This document shows, piece by piece, positions 54,866-63,573 of a stretch of DNA of 64,000 bases (its first letter is position 1; every line of letters starts with the position of its first letter). Source of the stretch: Prevotella melaninogenica. GTDB taxonomy: Bacteria; Bacteroidota; Bacteroidia; Bacteroidales; Bacteroidaceae. The notes beneath the pieces were generated by a model that worked only from the letters and a program-made list of their open reading frames with translations, ran no database searches and was not told the DNA's origin. The translations under genes were made by a program, and so were the position numbers. The stretch lies in contig NZ_CP072359.1 of the NCBI RefSeq assembly GCF_018128065.1, positions 496,001-560,000 of the forward strand. The letters are read 5' to 3'.

Positions 54866-54903
54866 AGCACTTACAAAGATTTTGTAGGTGCTTTTTCTTT
54901 TTA
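54866..54903 (+). terminator. Rho-independent terminator
   Basis: AGCACTTACAAA, loop GAT, TTTGTAGGTGCT, then TTTTCTTTTT. It is a strong plus-strand terminator with no intact gene before it, so it probably ended a lost gene such as an integrase. Just after it, GGTGACCTTTA is repeated in tandem (54905-54925). Confidence 0.7.
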
Positions 54904-55019
54904 TGGTGACCTTTAGGTGACCTTTCTGAGCGCAAAGATTGAATTATTGTAATAATTGGATTACAGAAGATTACATAAGATTTTATTCGCTTTTTATTGC
55001 TTTATCAAAAATAAAATAC

Positions 55020-55342
55020 TAAATTTGCAACATTCCTATCAGATGGACTTCCTGTGAAAGCAGAAGTCCGGAGGGTGGGGATACATATATGATAAGGCGT
55101 TTACTTGACGCTTTGTTCTTGACAACCTTGAAGTCTCGCAAATTTCATTAGCAGTCAAAGAACATAGCAGCGGTAGATGTCCATGGGTGTGTAATACCTT
55201 ATTGTTATATGACCATTTGGGTTATGTGCAATAGATTTACATATCGGCGTGGGCTTCTGCGTTGCTCGTTCAGACTGCAATGGGCAATGCGAGACGCCTA
55301 AGGTTGTGGGACGGGTAACAGGTACAGACTCCCACGCTTTTT
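55020..55342 (+). ncRNA. Probable structured noncoding RNA of about 300 nt with own promoter and terminator
   Basis: Promoter: TTG at 54997-54999, 20 nt, TAAATTTG at 55020-55027, start near 55034. The RNA begins with a GGACTTC/GAAGTCC hairpin (55045-55069), has a GTTCTTGAC/GTCAAAGAAC stem, and a GCGTTGC/GCAATGC stem. It ends with GCGTGGG (55247) pairing CCCACGC (55331-55337) followed by TTTTT. GGCGT at 55246 can instead pair ACGCC at 55294-55298, so two exclusive folds exist. No ORF fits. It is not tmRNA, RNase P or SRP RNA by their usual motifs. It could act alone or as a leader of the gene at 55411. Confidence 0.55.
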
Positions 55343-55410
55343 CGTATATGTAAATGTAAACAAAAAATACGGTATATGTGTGGGAGCACTATCCACATAC
55401 TTTGAAAGAT

Positions 55411-56658
55411 ATGAAAGTATTAAGGTCTTTTTGTATGTGCTTTGGAGGGCTGGTAATCCTGTCACTCCTCTCATCATGCAACCAATGTACAAGAACAATA
55501 CTTACAAATTTAGGTTGGAGTATTGAAAACTACAAAGTGCATAATATCTATAGTGCTGTGGATATGTCCTTTTTTCATGGTTTTGAGAATAAAATATCAT
55601 TGAAGGATCTGCAAACTACGCATGGTAATCCCAGCAGGATTCTTAATGCAAAAGAATTTGCTGATATTGATGGATATAATATCTGGGAATATAACGTTGA
55701 ACAAGATAAAATCGATTGTTATGTAAAAAAGAACGACAGCATAGTTGATTATATTTATTGTGAGTTTGCAAACCCAAGAAATATTTATAGCATTGTCAAA
55801 GACAAGAATACAGCAAATAAGATAGTAGCAGACAAGGCTTTCGCAGATTATATTGTAGATGATTTCAAGACCACTATTAGAATCTTAAAGCAAAAAGGTT
55901 CAAAATCTCATACTGTGAACATCGCTTTAGACGACAATACTGATTTAATAGATTCAGAATCTTTGCAGACCGAATTAGAGAAGATAAATGAGGAGGCTCC
56001 TATTCCAATGGCTGATTTCTGTGAAATCAGTTCTTGGAACTATAATAACAATGTGATTTCTATAAACTGCGATGTAAATGAATCACCGAATGGTACCACG
56101 ATGAATCAACTAAAAAACAACTCAGACTTTGGAAAACAATGCTGTATTTATTTCTTGGGGGATAAAGGACTGTTCTCTTTTCTCACACCTAAAATTCTCA
56201 AAAACAAGGCTGAAGTAAACTTAGTATTCAAAGGAAAATCATCAGGATTGACTATTACCTCTAAAATACATACAGGGAAAATCTTAAATTCACCTACAAC
56301 GGCCTTGCAAAGACTAAAGGCTATAGTTGCTTATGACAATATGGGATTAGTAAACCTATCCAGCAGTGCCCCTCACATCCTAAAAATGGGACCAAGGGAA
56401 ATACGAAATAACATTCTACACATTTCTATGACTTACGTGACAGAGCCAATAGATATAACAGATTCTCAATTTAAGAAGTTTATATCCCAATCGTTCTTAA
56501 ACGAGGAAAATCCCGACCAGGAAATAATTCTTCTTTGTGCGCAATGCGGAATAGGTTTGTGCTATATAAACACATATATCAAGAATGGTTTACAAAAAAC
56601 ATATACGGCAAATTTCTCTAATAGCGATTTAAAAGCTCTACGTACACTAATAAAATAG
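55411..56658 (+). CDS. Lipoprotein of unknown function
   Basis: 415 aa from MKVLRSFCMCFGGLVILSLL; a start at 55378 would add 11 polar residues before the signal peptide and is less likely. The lipobox ends LSSC, so the mature protein is lipid-anchored. The mature part starts with a segment resembling small regulatory lipoproteins (THGNPSRILNAKEFADIDGY). No family is recognised; the C-terminal half alternates beta strands with a late Cys pair (LLCAQCGIG). It heads a plus-strand operon of small envelope proteins, 10 nt before the next gene. Confidence 0.7.
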   Translation: MKVLRSFCMCFGGLVILSLLSSCNQCTRTILTNLGWSIENYKVHNIYSAVDMSFFHGFENKISLKDLQTTHGNPSRILNAKEFADIDGYNIWEYNVEQDKIDCYVKKNDSIVDYIYCEFANPRNIYSIVKDKNTANKIVADKAFADYIVDDFKTTIRILKQKGSKSHTVNIALDDNTDLIDSESLQTELEKINEEAPIPMADFCEISSWNYNNNVISINCDVNESPNGTTMNQLKNNSDFGKQCCIYFLGDKGLFSFLTPKILKNKAEVNLVFKGKSSGLTITSKIHTGKILNSPTTALQRLKAIVAYDNMGLVNLSSSAPHILKMGPREIRNNILHISMTYVTEPIDITDSQFKKFISQSFLNEENPDQEIILLCAQCGIGLCYINTYIKNGLQKTYTANFSNSDLKALRTLIK

Positions 56659-56667
56659 CGTAAAAGC

Positions 56668-57027
56668 ATGGATACACTTACTGCATCTCCCTTGTTTATT
56701 CCCTATTGCATTCTCATGCTCGTAGCTTGGGAAGAGAATTACTGTAATTATATAGAGCAGAAACTAAATGATATTCCTCTTCTATATTGGCAGCCCTGGT
56801 ATAAAGGTGCTATCATTCTATGTAATGTAATCGGAATTATAACATTGTTTATTCTGTGTTTCTCTACGACTTGGTGGCTTTTAGCTTTTACTCTCCTTTC
56901 TGGCGTAACTTGGTTGCCTTTGCTGGCGGTATTTATTACAAGGACACTTGGAGTAGTCATAGCAAGGCCAGTTGTTGCTACCGTTGAAATCCTGACAGCC
57001 ATCTATCTTGTTATAAATTGGTTCTAA
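56668..57027 (+). CDS. Small membrane protein
   Basis: 119 aa with about four hydrophobic segments (IPYCILMLVAW; AIILCNVIGIITLFILCF; TWWLLAFTLLSGVTWLPLLA; VATVEILTAIYLVI). I do not recognise a family. It sits 10 nt after the lipoprotein gene and 24 nt before the next, so it belongs to the same operon. Inner-membrane location is expected. Confidence 0.65.
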   Translation: MDTLTASPLFIPYCILMLVAWEENYCNYIEQKLNDIPLLYWQPWYKGAIILCNVIGIITLFILCFSTTWWLLAFTLLSGVTWLPLLAVFITRTLGVVIARPVVATVEILTAIYLVINWF

Positions 57028-57051
57028 AGTTAATATCAATATTTAAAGTTA

Positions 57052-57366
57052 ATGAAGTATCTGCACATCATTTTATCAGTCCTACTGCTGCTCTGCCTCG
57101 CACATATGCCATACGGGTATTATCAGCTAATTCGTTTTATTGCCATGTTTGGTTTTGCCATCATGGCATACCATTATTATAGTCGAGAACAAAACGGGCT
57201 GGGCACAGCCTTTGTTGCACTGGCTGTACTCTTTCAACCTTTCCTCAAAATAGCTTTGGGAAGAACGCTATGGAATGTGGTTGATGTTGTCGTCGCTGTT
57301 TTCCTTATTGTATTGTGCTTCGTAGAAGTCAATCAACCCCATCAACATCAACATGGAAAAGAGTAA
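57052..57366 (+). CDS. Small membrane protein, DUF6804-like
   Basis: 104 aa, three to four transmembrane helices (LHIILSVLLLLCLAHMPYGY, FIAMFGFAIMAYHYY, FVALAVLFQPFLKIALGR, VVDVVVAVFLIVLCFV) and a His-rich tail (HQHQHGKE). The GYYQLIRF and FQPFLKIALGRTLWNVVD segments fit DUF6804. The function is unknown. Confidence 0.7.
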   Translation: MKYLHIILSVLLLLCLAHMPYGYYQLIRFIAMFGFAIMAYHYYSREQNGLGTAFVALAVLFQPFLKIALGRTLWNVVDVVVAVFLIVLCFVEVNQPHQHQHGKE

Positions 57367-57442
57367 GTACCCACTGGATAGGCCGAAAAGGGGTACATTA
57401 AATTATTCATTCAAAGATTCTCAATCTTATAACCCTTAAATT

Positions 57443-57631
57443 ATGGAATCAAGTAATTTCTTATCTAATGTTGGTGGCTGTCTCCTGTACCTTTATGGAA
57501 TTATCAGCCAAATTATGACCATAGTATTCTTTATAGGATACTGTCGTACAGACTCAATTCTTGAGATTATTTTTATAGATGGCATTATTTCCGAAGCCAA
57601 AGGTCTACTATGGATATTTTTTATTTGGTAG
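57443..57631 (+). CDS. Short membrane peptide
   Basis: 62 aa with two hydrophobic stretches (CLLYLYGIISQIMTIVFFIG and GLLWIFFIW). I do not recognise a family. The sequence ends abruptly with Trp before a TAG, so it may be a truncated copy of a longer protein. Spacing of 76 nt to the preceding gene leaves co-transcription possible. Confidence 0.45.
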   Translation: MESSNFLSNVGGCLLYLYGIISQIMTIVFFIGYCRTDSILEIIFIDGIISEAKGLLWIFFIW

Positions 57632-57699
57632 CACAAAATAAGTAAAAGTAAAACAGTTAAGTATAAACTTGGATGCCTTTAGATCCTATTGTGCGAATT

Positions 57700-58188
57700 A
57701 TGAAAAGGTTTCTTTCTACAACAATAATTTTATTGTTCATGCTCTTTGCTCATGCTCAGTCTCTTTCAGACTTGGCAAGTATGCGAGAACTGGCAACTCT
57801 TTATAAAAAGGGAAATAGCATAGTGCCTACATTGAAAAAGAAAGGCTACAAACATAAAGGTTGGATTCACGCCGAAAGACTGAATGATTTCTACGGAGCC
57901 GACTTCTATTATAAAAATTGCCGATTAAACAGGAAAGGCGAACCTATATACTTTGACAAAGGTAACAGCTGTATCATACAAATTGCCTCTGTGGGATTCG
58001 GCCCATGTATTGTTATCGAGGTGTTCAACGAGAATGCTTACTGGTTTTATATCAAACAAATCAAGGCTATGGGTTTTCAACAGGACTCAAGTGATGATGG
58101 CACGATTACCTATGTTAGACGCAAAACAGCCATAGACTGCTACAGGGCGCGGAAAGGTGGCTCGTTCTGTATACGTCGCAATCTATGA
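57700..58188 (+). CDS. Secreted protein of unknown function
   Basis: 162 aa from MKRFLSTTIILLFMLFAHAQ, a clear type I signal peptide cleaved near AHAQ. The mature part is basic (KKGNSIVPTLKKKGYKHKGW) with a mixed alpha/beta pattern, a short Cys-containing end and no known family. A start at 57673 would put nine residues before the signal peptide. It precedes the ADP-ribosylglycohydrolase gene by 12 nt. Confidence 0.65.
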   Translation: MKRFLSTTIILLFMLFAHAQSLSDLASMRELATLYKKGNSIVPTLKKKGYKHKGWIHAERLNDFYGADFYYKNCRLNRKGEPIYFDKGNSCIIQIASVGFGPCIVIEVFNENAYWFYIKQIKAMGFQQDSSDDGTITYVRRKTAIDCYRARKGGSFCIRRNL

Positions 58189-58200
58189 TAAAGATAAAAT

Positions 58201-59136
58201 ATGAAGATGGGGATAAAAGACAAAATTTATGGTTGTCTCTTTGGTCAAGCCATCGGTGATGCGCTTGGCCTGGGCACAGAGTTTATGACGAAGACGGAGG
58301 CAAAAGAAAAATATCCTAATGGATTGACGGAATATAGTCAAATTATCAGAGATTATCATCGGATCAATTTCCAGCCGGGGATGTGGAGCGATGATACAGA
58401 CATGATGCTTTGTATAGCCAATGCCATCATCGAGGATAAAGGGATAAACTTGCACACAATAGCGAGAAACTTCAAGGACTGGTTCTATGCTCCCGACACG
58501 CGGGGCGTAGGACAAACCACCTACAAGGTGCTGGCAATAGCGGACTACGTGGAGAAACCGCAGCAGGTGGCAGAGCTGATATGGAAGATGTCGCGCACAA
58601 AGAATGCTGCCAATGGTGCTGTGATGAGAACTTCGATAACCGGGTTACTGAAGAACAATGTGGCACAGACTGCCGAGGATGTTTGCAAGCTGACCCATTT
58701 TGATTCCCGCTGTGTGGGCTCATGTGTTATCGTCTCTGAAATCATCAGCCATCTAATATGGCAAGGCGAACAACTCTCCTATTCACAAATAATCACTATC
58801 GGCAACCAATATGACAACAGAATAGCGGAATATATTGACAAAGCATATTGTGATAGCATTGACCGTCTGGAACTTGATGAGCCGTCGAGCATAGGCTACA
58901 CACTGAAGGCCATGGGGGCTACCTTGTGGTGCTTATTTCATGCCCACAATTTTGAAGAGGGATTGTTAGCGGTTGTCAACGAAGCGGGCGATGCCGACAC
59001 AAATGCTGCTGTAGCCTGCGCAGTGTTAGGGGCCAAATTCGGGTATAATACCATTCCCCAGAAGTACATTGATGGGTTAAGGAAGCGAGAATACTTAGCA
59101 AGAGTGGCAGACGACCTGATAGCAATATTTTCATAG
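58201..59136 (+). CDS. ADP-ribosylglycohydrolase (DraG/ARH family)
   Basis: 311 aa. ARH-fold motifs are present: GCLFGQAIGDALGLGTEF at the N-terminus, the metal-binding WSDDTDMMLCI (residues about 62-70), KNAANGAVMRTS, and the C-terminal NEAGDADTNAAVACAVLGA that supplies further Mg ligands. These enzymes remove ADP-ribose from proteins or nucleic acids. It has no signal peptide, so it is cytoplasmic, unlike the envelope proteins before it. A role as immunity or regulator against an ADP-ribosylating toxin is possible but no transferase is nearby. Confidence 0.88.
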   Translation: MKMGIKDKIYGCLFGQAIGDALGLGTEFMTKTEAKEKYPNGLTEYSQIIRDYHRINFQPGMWSDDTDMMLCIANAIIEDKGINLHTIARNFKDWFYAPDTRGVGQTTYKVLAIADYVEKPQQVAELIWKMSRTKNAANGAVMRTSITGLLKNNVAQTAEDVCKLTHFDSRCVGSCVIVSEIISHLIWQGEQLSYSQIITIGNQYDNRIAEYIDKAYCDSIDRLELDEPSSIGYTLKAMGATLWCLFHAHNFEEGLLAVVNEAGDADTNAAVACAVLGAKFGYNTIPQKYIDGLRKREYLARVADDLIAIFS

Positions 59137-59160
59137 CTACACGAAGATACATCTTACTTC

Positions 59161-60582
59161 TTATATTTTCAATCCTCGCGATGGGCGGATGTCCCATCTT
59201 TGCTTTTCATTCTTAATCCTTTCGTACTCTGAAAAGTTGTTGGCCACATTCTGTACTTCCAATCTCCCTTTGGCGTGTTCGTCTTCCGTGAGAAAGGGAT
59301 GGGATAGTACAGACAAAGTGGTTGCAGCATGTTGTCTGTCAGTGTCGGTATCAAGAAAGTCATTGACAGCACAGGCTTGCCCGAATGTAAACCGTCTGGC
59401 AGTTGGTTTCTTGGCAAAGTCGATGACGGCTTGCAAAGCCTTGCGGCATGCAACGTCCAACAACTCTACCATCTTCTGAAAAGCGGCTCTAAGGATGGCG
59501 ATGGCATAATCTTTCTGTGAGAGATTAAGCTCATAGGTTCTTTTGTCATTTTGGGAATTCTTCAATAACCTGTTGTAACTCCAAGTGAGCTTGTTGTACT
59601 CATCCAAGCGCAGTTCTGCGATCTGCCTTTCTCTTTCACAGATTCTCTCCAGTTCAGCTGTTCGCTCCGCCACACCTTCCGCTATCCTATCGGGAATCAG
59701 TGCCACCTGCTGCTTCATTTCTTCATTTTCCGTTTCCAACTGAGCGTACTTACCCTTTCCTGCAATATAAGCCAAGCCGGATAGAATAGCATTGCCATTT
59801 TCCCGATTGCCTTTCACCTGCTTGTCGTGAATTTCCCTGTCCAACTTTTCACTATCAAGGATTTTCTGCTCGTTCTCCTTTGCCAGTTTCTCCGCTTGTT
59901 TCTTGCTTTCCTCCAACTCGCACTTCTGTTTTGCCACGATATAGTCATTCCGTTCAAGATGCCGCTTGCCCGTCTCCAACTTGGAAACGCTGCGCTCCAT
60001 TCCCAATGCCTCGGCCGCCATGTCCTGCACGAGGCTGATGTCCTCATTGTCCAGCTTGTAGGACTTACCCGTCTCATGGTTCATCCAGTCCCAGATGACA
60101 TGGTCGTGATAGTTAGGCTTCCATGTAGATGTGTCATTCGGATCAAGACAATGCCCCTCGTCACAATGGAGGTGTATCTGTATGGCCGTAATGCCGAAAC
60201 GCTGCCGACAAAGGTCGGCGAAATGACGCAACTGCTCCATGGTGGTGTCTGCCTTGCACACCACGACGCCCTCGCGCAAGGGAGTACAGCCAGCTATCTT
60301 GGTTACCTTGCCCGTCTTCTTGTTGATTCGCTCCCGTTCCTTGGTCTGCATGGCCCTGCCCGTCTTTTCCTTCACCATTCTGCCAATGGCATCGTAATAC
60401 TGCCGCAAGGTCATATCGCCTTGCAGTTCCGATGTCCACGATTGATTCTCAGGTATCAGGTCTTTTCTGATATAAAGCTTCTCGGCATTGATGTGGTCAA
60501 GATATACCTTTGTCCGTTGGTTGTGTGCCTCACTTTGCCCGATATTGCAGGGCTTGATGTGTACGGATGTCATTTGTGTCAT
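59161..60582 (-). CDS. mobV: MobV-family relaxase
   Basis: 473 aa from MTQMTSVHIKPCNIGQSEAH (start at 60591 adds three residues). The relaxase domain covers about 1-210 with HLHCDEGHCLDP and NYHDHVIWDW, the metal-binding His cluster of Pre/Mob enzymes. A long coiled coil follows (residues about 215-330, Glu/Lys-rich), then a helical C-terminus. It nicks one strand at oriT and pilots it into a recipient using a helper conjugation system. The predicted nick region lies about 210 nt upstream at 60791-60808. Confidence 0.88.
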   Translation of the reverse strand: MTQMTSVHIKPCNIGQSEAHNQRTKVYLDHINAEKLYIRKDLIPENQSWTSELQGDMTLRQYYDAIGRMVKEKTGRAMQTKERERINKKTGKVTKIAGCTPLREGVVVCKADTTMEQLRHFADLCRQRFGITAIQIHLHCDEGHCLDPNDTSTWKPNYHDHVIWDWMNHETGKSYKLDNEDISLVQDMAAEALGMERSVSKLETGKRHLERNDYIVAKQKCELEESKKQAEKLAKENEQKILDSEKLDREIHDKQVKGNRENGNAILSGLAYIAGKGKYAQLETENEEMKQQVALIPDRIAEGVAERTAELERICERERQIAELRLDEYNKLTWSYNRLLKNSQNDKRTYELNLSQKDYAIAILRAAFQKMVELLDVACRKALQAVIDFAKKPTARRFTFGQACAVNDFLDTDTDRQHAATTLSVLSHPFLTEDEHAKGRLEVQNVANNFSEYERIKNEKQRWDIRPSRGLKI

Positions 60583-60599
60583 AATCAGCAATGTTTAAT

Positions 60600-60839
60600 G
60601 TGGTAGAAAATTTTTCTTTGCAATGGGTTCTTAGGGAGGCTCCCTAAGCGGAGAGTCCAGAGAGAGGGTCACGCTCTGGTCAGGGGTCTTGGGGGCAGAT
60701 GCCACCGAGTGGAGGGTGCAGGGAGAGAGTCACTCCCGCCGGTTCCCCAAGGCTGGTCTTGGGCCCACAACTACGAAAGCGCAGCGGGTAGTTATAGTGG
60801 GCTATAACAAGGGCAGAGCCATGTTCTTCCCCCCCGAGT
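60600..60839. other. oriT of the MobV element
   Basis: This GC-rich gap holds CTTAGGGAG-G-CTCCCTAAG (60629-60650 region), CCAGAG...CTCTGG, and GTTATAG-TGGG-CTATAAC at 60791-60808. The last matches the MobV nick pattern TAGTG(T/G)G|(C/T)TATA, placing the cut near 60801/60802. I see no gene in it. Base composition differs sharply from the flanks. Confidence 0.65.
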
Positions 60840-61520
60840 TCAAGGACTGCCACGACCTCTGATTCTGTCAATCAGGTATCGGTTAATGTCCCGATGGACA
60901 AAGCCACGGTCCACCTTGAACCTTGCCCCAAACTGCTCTTTCCAGTAATCACAGCTTATATCATCAGGGAAAAGAACCACTCGCTTGCCAGCCAGTTTAC
61001 TCATCATGCCATTGGTAAGATTGCAGCCCTCGCCAACCGCCAGCCAGTCAACGGACGGTTCGGCAAGCGTACCGAGCAGGGCGGCCTTTTCTTCTGTGAT
61101 AATGGCAACAGGATTGCCTGATAACAGATGTTCACCGAAGAACACCTCCTTGTCCGTATAATAGTCGAAGCAATACCAGCTATAAAGATGTTCCACCAAG
61201 GACTCTCTTTGCAGGATTGCCCCACTGTCCGTATCAAAGTACTGCACACTTCCTCCTACGACCTTGTTGTTCCGATTTATCCGAGGCAACACCGTGCCAC
61301 AGTGTCCGTTCACCAGTTTGGTGACGGCACCCAAATGAAATCCCATCATCAAGCGACCAATGCCCGACAACAGTTTGGAATCATAACCAGCCATCTTATC
61401 CAGATAATCCGTAAGGGAAGAATAATGGCATCCTATATCCTGTTTGGATATCTCTATCAACATCTGATCATTGGGCTCGGCCTTGCTCACCGACATTCTC
61501 TTTAAGTCCTGATTTTCCAT
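60840..61520 (-). CDS. DUF6371-like protein (Toprim-type, primase-related)
   Basis: 226 aa from MENQDLKRMSVSKAEPNDQM; the frame is open to 61559 but the added codons are low quality. The features GIGRLMMGFHLGAVTKLVNG, VLPRINRNNKVVGGSVQYFD, AIITEEKAALLGTLAEPS and RVVLFPDDIS match the DUF6371 type with a Toprim-like acidic site. It lies between the ATPase gene and oriT, so it probably takes part in replication of the element. Confidence 0.75.
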   Translation of the reverse strand: MENQDLKRMSVSKAEPNDQMLIEISKQDIGCHYSSLTDYLDKMAGYDSKLLSGIGRLMMGFHLGAVTKLVNGHCGTVLPRINRNNKVVGGSVQYFDTDSGAILQRESLVEHLYSWYCFDYYTDKEVFFGEHLLSGNPVAIITEEKAALLGTLAEPSVDWLAVGEGCNLTNGMMSKLAGKRVVLFPDDISCDYWKEQFGARFKVDRGFVHRDINRYLIDRIRGRGSP

Positions 61521-61586
61521 TTTTGCTATGCGTTTTATGCAGTTTATGCACTTATGCATATTGCATAAACTGCATAAAGTGAATAA

Positions 61587-62561
61587 TCAACGGTTCAAGA
61601 GCCTTGACACCTTGCTTTGGGTGATACCGCATTCCCTGGCTATGTCCTGCTGTTTCATGCCCTGCGAGGACAATTCCCTGACCCTTGATTTCAGTTCCTC
61701 ACGCCCACTGGTACCTATTGTTTCCAGATGGGCGGCCTCCGTGTCATAGCCGCGAAAGGTAAAGCAAAGATTGCCGTCCTTGTTCTTGGCTCGCTCATAC
61801 AGAGCCACATTGTCGGCATCGAGCACAACTTCGCCGTTGCGCCACTTGCACTGCTTCACATAGACCAACGACTTGTCACGGACTGACTGCCCCAGTCCCA
61901 CGGCATCGTCTATCAACTGGTTGAGTTTGGCGGAGCCTTGTATGGCCGACAGGGAAAGAGGAACTGAACTGGAGAACATCTTGGGAACATGGTTGAGGAC
62001 GACCAGCGTCCAGTTATACTTCCGTTTCAAGGCGTTCAGCGATGCCATGAGCGAGCCCGCGTCAGAGCTTTTGTCGAGCGACTGGCTGAGGGCGGTAATA
62101 TTGTCGATGAACACCACCTCCGCAAGATTCGCCACGGCTGCTTTTTCTATTCCCTTCAATACATCATCAACGAGATTGTCCCTGTCCATCTCCGCACGGA
62201 AGAAAGTAGGAGGGAAGTCCGAAACCTCGTACCGCAGGGCCAGCTGACGCAGCGTCATCTCAAAGTCGGCGTAGAGTACGCGCTTCCCCTGTGCGGCAAT
62301 ATCTCTTGCCACCTGCATGGCGAAGATGGTCTTGCCGATACCTGACTGTCCGAAGATGATGCAAAGGTCACCTTCGAGGACAATATTGGGATAGAGTACC
62401 ACAAGAGGGGGAAGCGACTTGCCTTTCCTTACACAGTCATTCATGGAAGACACATGAAAGCCACCGGCATCAATGGCTCCCTGTTCCTGCAACTCATGAA
62501 AGGAGGACCGGATGTAATCCACGTCTACCGGTTGGCGAAGCGTCTTAATCAGTTCATCCAT
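61587..62561 (-). CDS. RepA-like AAA ATPase/helicase
   Basis: 324 aa, RecA-fold hexameric helicase type: Walker A FGQSGIGKTIFAMQ, Walker B AEVVFIDNITALSQ, sensor-like VVLNHVP. The last 35 residues form an extra HTH (MKQQDIARECGITQSKVSRL). Related proteins unwind DNA for mobilizable plasmids and NBU-like elements. It is 9 nt downstream of the HTH gene and 66 nt upstream of the DUF6371 gene in one operon. Confidence 0.85.
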   Translation of the reverse strand: MDELIKTLRQPVDVDYIRSSFHELQEQGAIDAGGFHVSSMNDCVRKGKSLPPLVVLYPNIVLEGDLCIIFGQSGIGKTIFAMQVARDIAAQGKRVLYADFEMTLRQLALRYEVSDFPPTFFRAEMDRDNLVDDVLKGIEKAAVANLAEVVFIDNITALSQSLDKSSDAGSLMASLNALKRKYNWTLVVLNHVPKMFSSSVPLSLSAIQGSAKLNQLIDDAVGLGQSVRDKSLVYVKQCKWRNGEVVLDADNVALYERAKNKDGNLCFTFRGYDTEAAHLETIGTSGREELKSRVRELSSQGMKQQDIARECGITQSKVSRLLNR

Positions 62562-62570
62562 AGCATTACC

Positions 62571-62867
62571 CTATTGATTATTTGCGTTAGTAGGAAGCCC
62601 TTTGGAAATCAATGCGTCCACCTCCTGCTTAGAATACAGGTTGTGCCTACCAATCTTATGCACCTGAATGTCCCCACGCTTCTCCATACGCCAGAGCGTG
62701 GTATAAGTAATGTGAAGGTGTGCACAAAGCTCGTTACGGGTCAAATACTCGGTGGATGCTGTCGAAACAGGTTCTTTCAGCAGATTCTTGCCCACCATCA
62801 TCTCTAATACTTCTGCAATGGCCTCCTTGAGGTCTTCCTTTTGCAGCATAATGAAATTACCTTGCAT
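62571..62867 (-). CDS. Excisionase-like helix-turn-helix protein
   Basis: 98 aa from MQGNFIMLQKEDLKEAIAEV (a start at the second Met, 62849, is also good). The winged-helix part is LTRNELCAHLHITYTTLWRM, KIGRHNLYSKQEVDALI. The frame is open further upstream to 63083, but those codons overlap a non-coding stretch without ribosome site. It heads the replication operon and probably regulates it or excision. Confidence 0.8.
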   Translation of the reverse strand: MQGNFIMLQKEDLKEAIAEVLEMMVGKNLLKEPVSTASTEYLTRNELCAHLHITYTTLWRMEKRGDIQVHKIGRHNLYSKQEVDALISKGLPTNANNQ

Positions 62868-63082
62868 AACACGAAATTTAAAAGTTATGCTGCAAATATC
62901 ACAGGTGGAAAAGTGGCTGCAAGTGGCACCTAAAGAAAAATGTAACCTTTGATATTTTTGTGAATAATCCACTGATATACAATAGCTTCCAATGTGCGGT
63001 TTTACTCTGTATTTTGGCCAACGACAGATAAGTGGGGATAAGTGGGCGTGTTTGGGAATCACATGGTATCGTATGAAACGCA

Positions 63083-63119
63083 CAAATAGCGTATTTCCGA
63101 AGTGGAGATACGCTATTTG
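63083..63119. terminator. 12-bp hairpin between element core and next genes
   Basis: CAAATAGCGTAT (63083-63094) pairs perfectly with ATACGCTATTTG (63108-63119). It lies 26 nt past the stop of the minus-strand gene at 63145 and could end that transcript. The rest of 62868-63144 shows no other gene. Confidence 0.55.
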
Positions 63120-63144
63120 AGTATAGGATAGATATAGAAAATTG

Positions 63145-63573
63145 TCATGTACGACTATATTTCCTGAAAAGATGCCGAATCTGTTCCATCTTTTTACGGT
63201 ACTCTTCTGTCACGCTATCGCTCCCTTTGTACTTCTTGTTAATATTTTCAACTTTATAGCCACATTCTTTGGCTATATCTTCGAACCAAGTGGCACGAAT
63301 ATCCTCGGGCAACAAGAGAGATAAATCATGAAGAATTTTATACATGAGCATTCTTTTCTGTGAGCATTCTGAGAGGTAATCTATATGCGATCTGTGGGTA
63401 ATAATGCTTTTGAATTCTTCTGGTGTGGTTATGTTTTTGAATATTTTTCCGTTAAAACTCTCATAAAGTTCTTCCATCAAGTCATCAGGGAAATGATAAT
63501 CATTTTCTACCTTAGATACAATTGGTGAGAAATTGTTCGTATTATCTTTATGGCCGTCCTGCCCATTTGCCAT
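63145..63573 (-). CDS. Hypothetical protein, 142 aa
   Basis: Soluble, acidic and helical, with a Leu-rich middle (MLMYKILHDLSLLLPEDIRA) and a Lys-rich C-terminus. I do not recognise a family. Its ATG directly follows the TAA of the upstream gene, so the two are translated together. Its neighbours on the right are also unknown, so its role cannot be inferred. Confidence 0.65.
   Translation of the reverse strand: MANGQDGHKDNTNNFSPIVSKVENDYHFPDDLMEELYESFNGKIFKNITTPEEFKSIITHRSHIDYLSECSQKRMLMYKILHDLSLLLPEDIRATWFEDIAKECGYKVENINKKYKGSDSVTEEYRKKMEQIRHLFRKYSRT

Noticed and set aside
54750..54935. 61-codon minus-strand frame next to the terminator
   Set aside because: It lies across the terminator and inverted repeats, has no family features, and starts inside a tandem repeat.
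55201..55345. tRNA, tmRNA, RNase P or SRP RNA gene
   Set aside because: No cloverleaf or CCA end, no tag frame, and none of the usual conserved motifs of those RNAs; kept only as an unidentified structured RNA.
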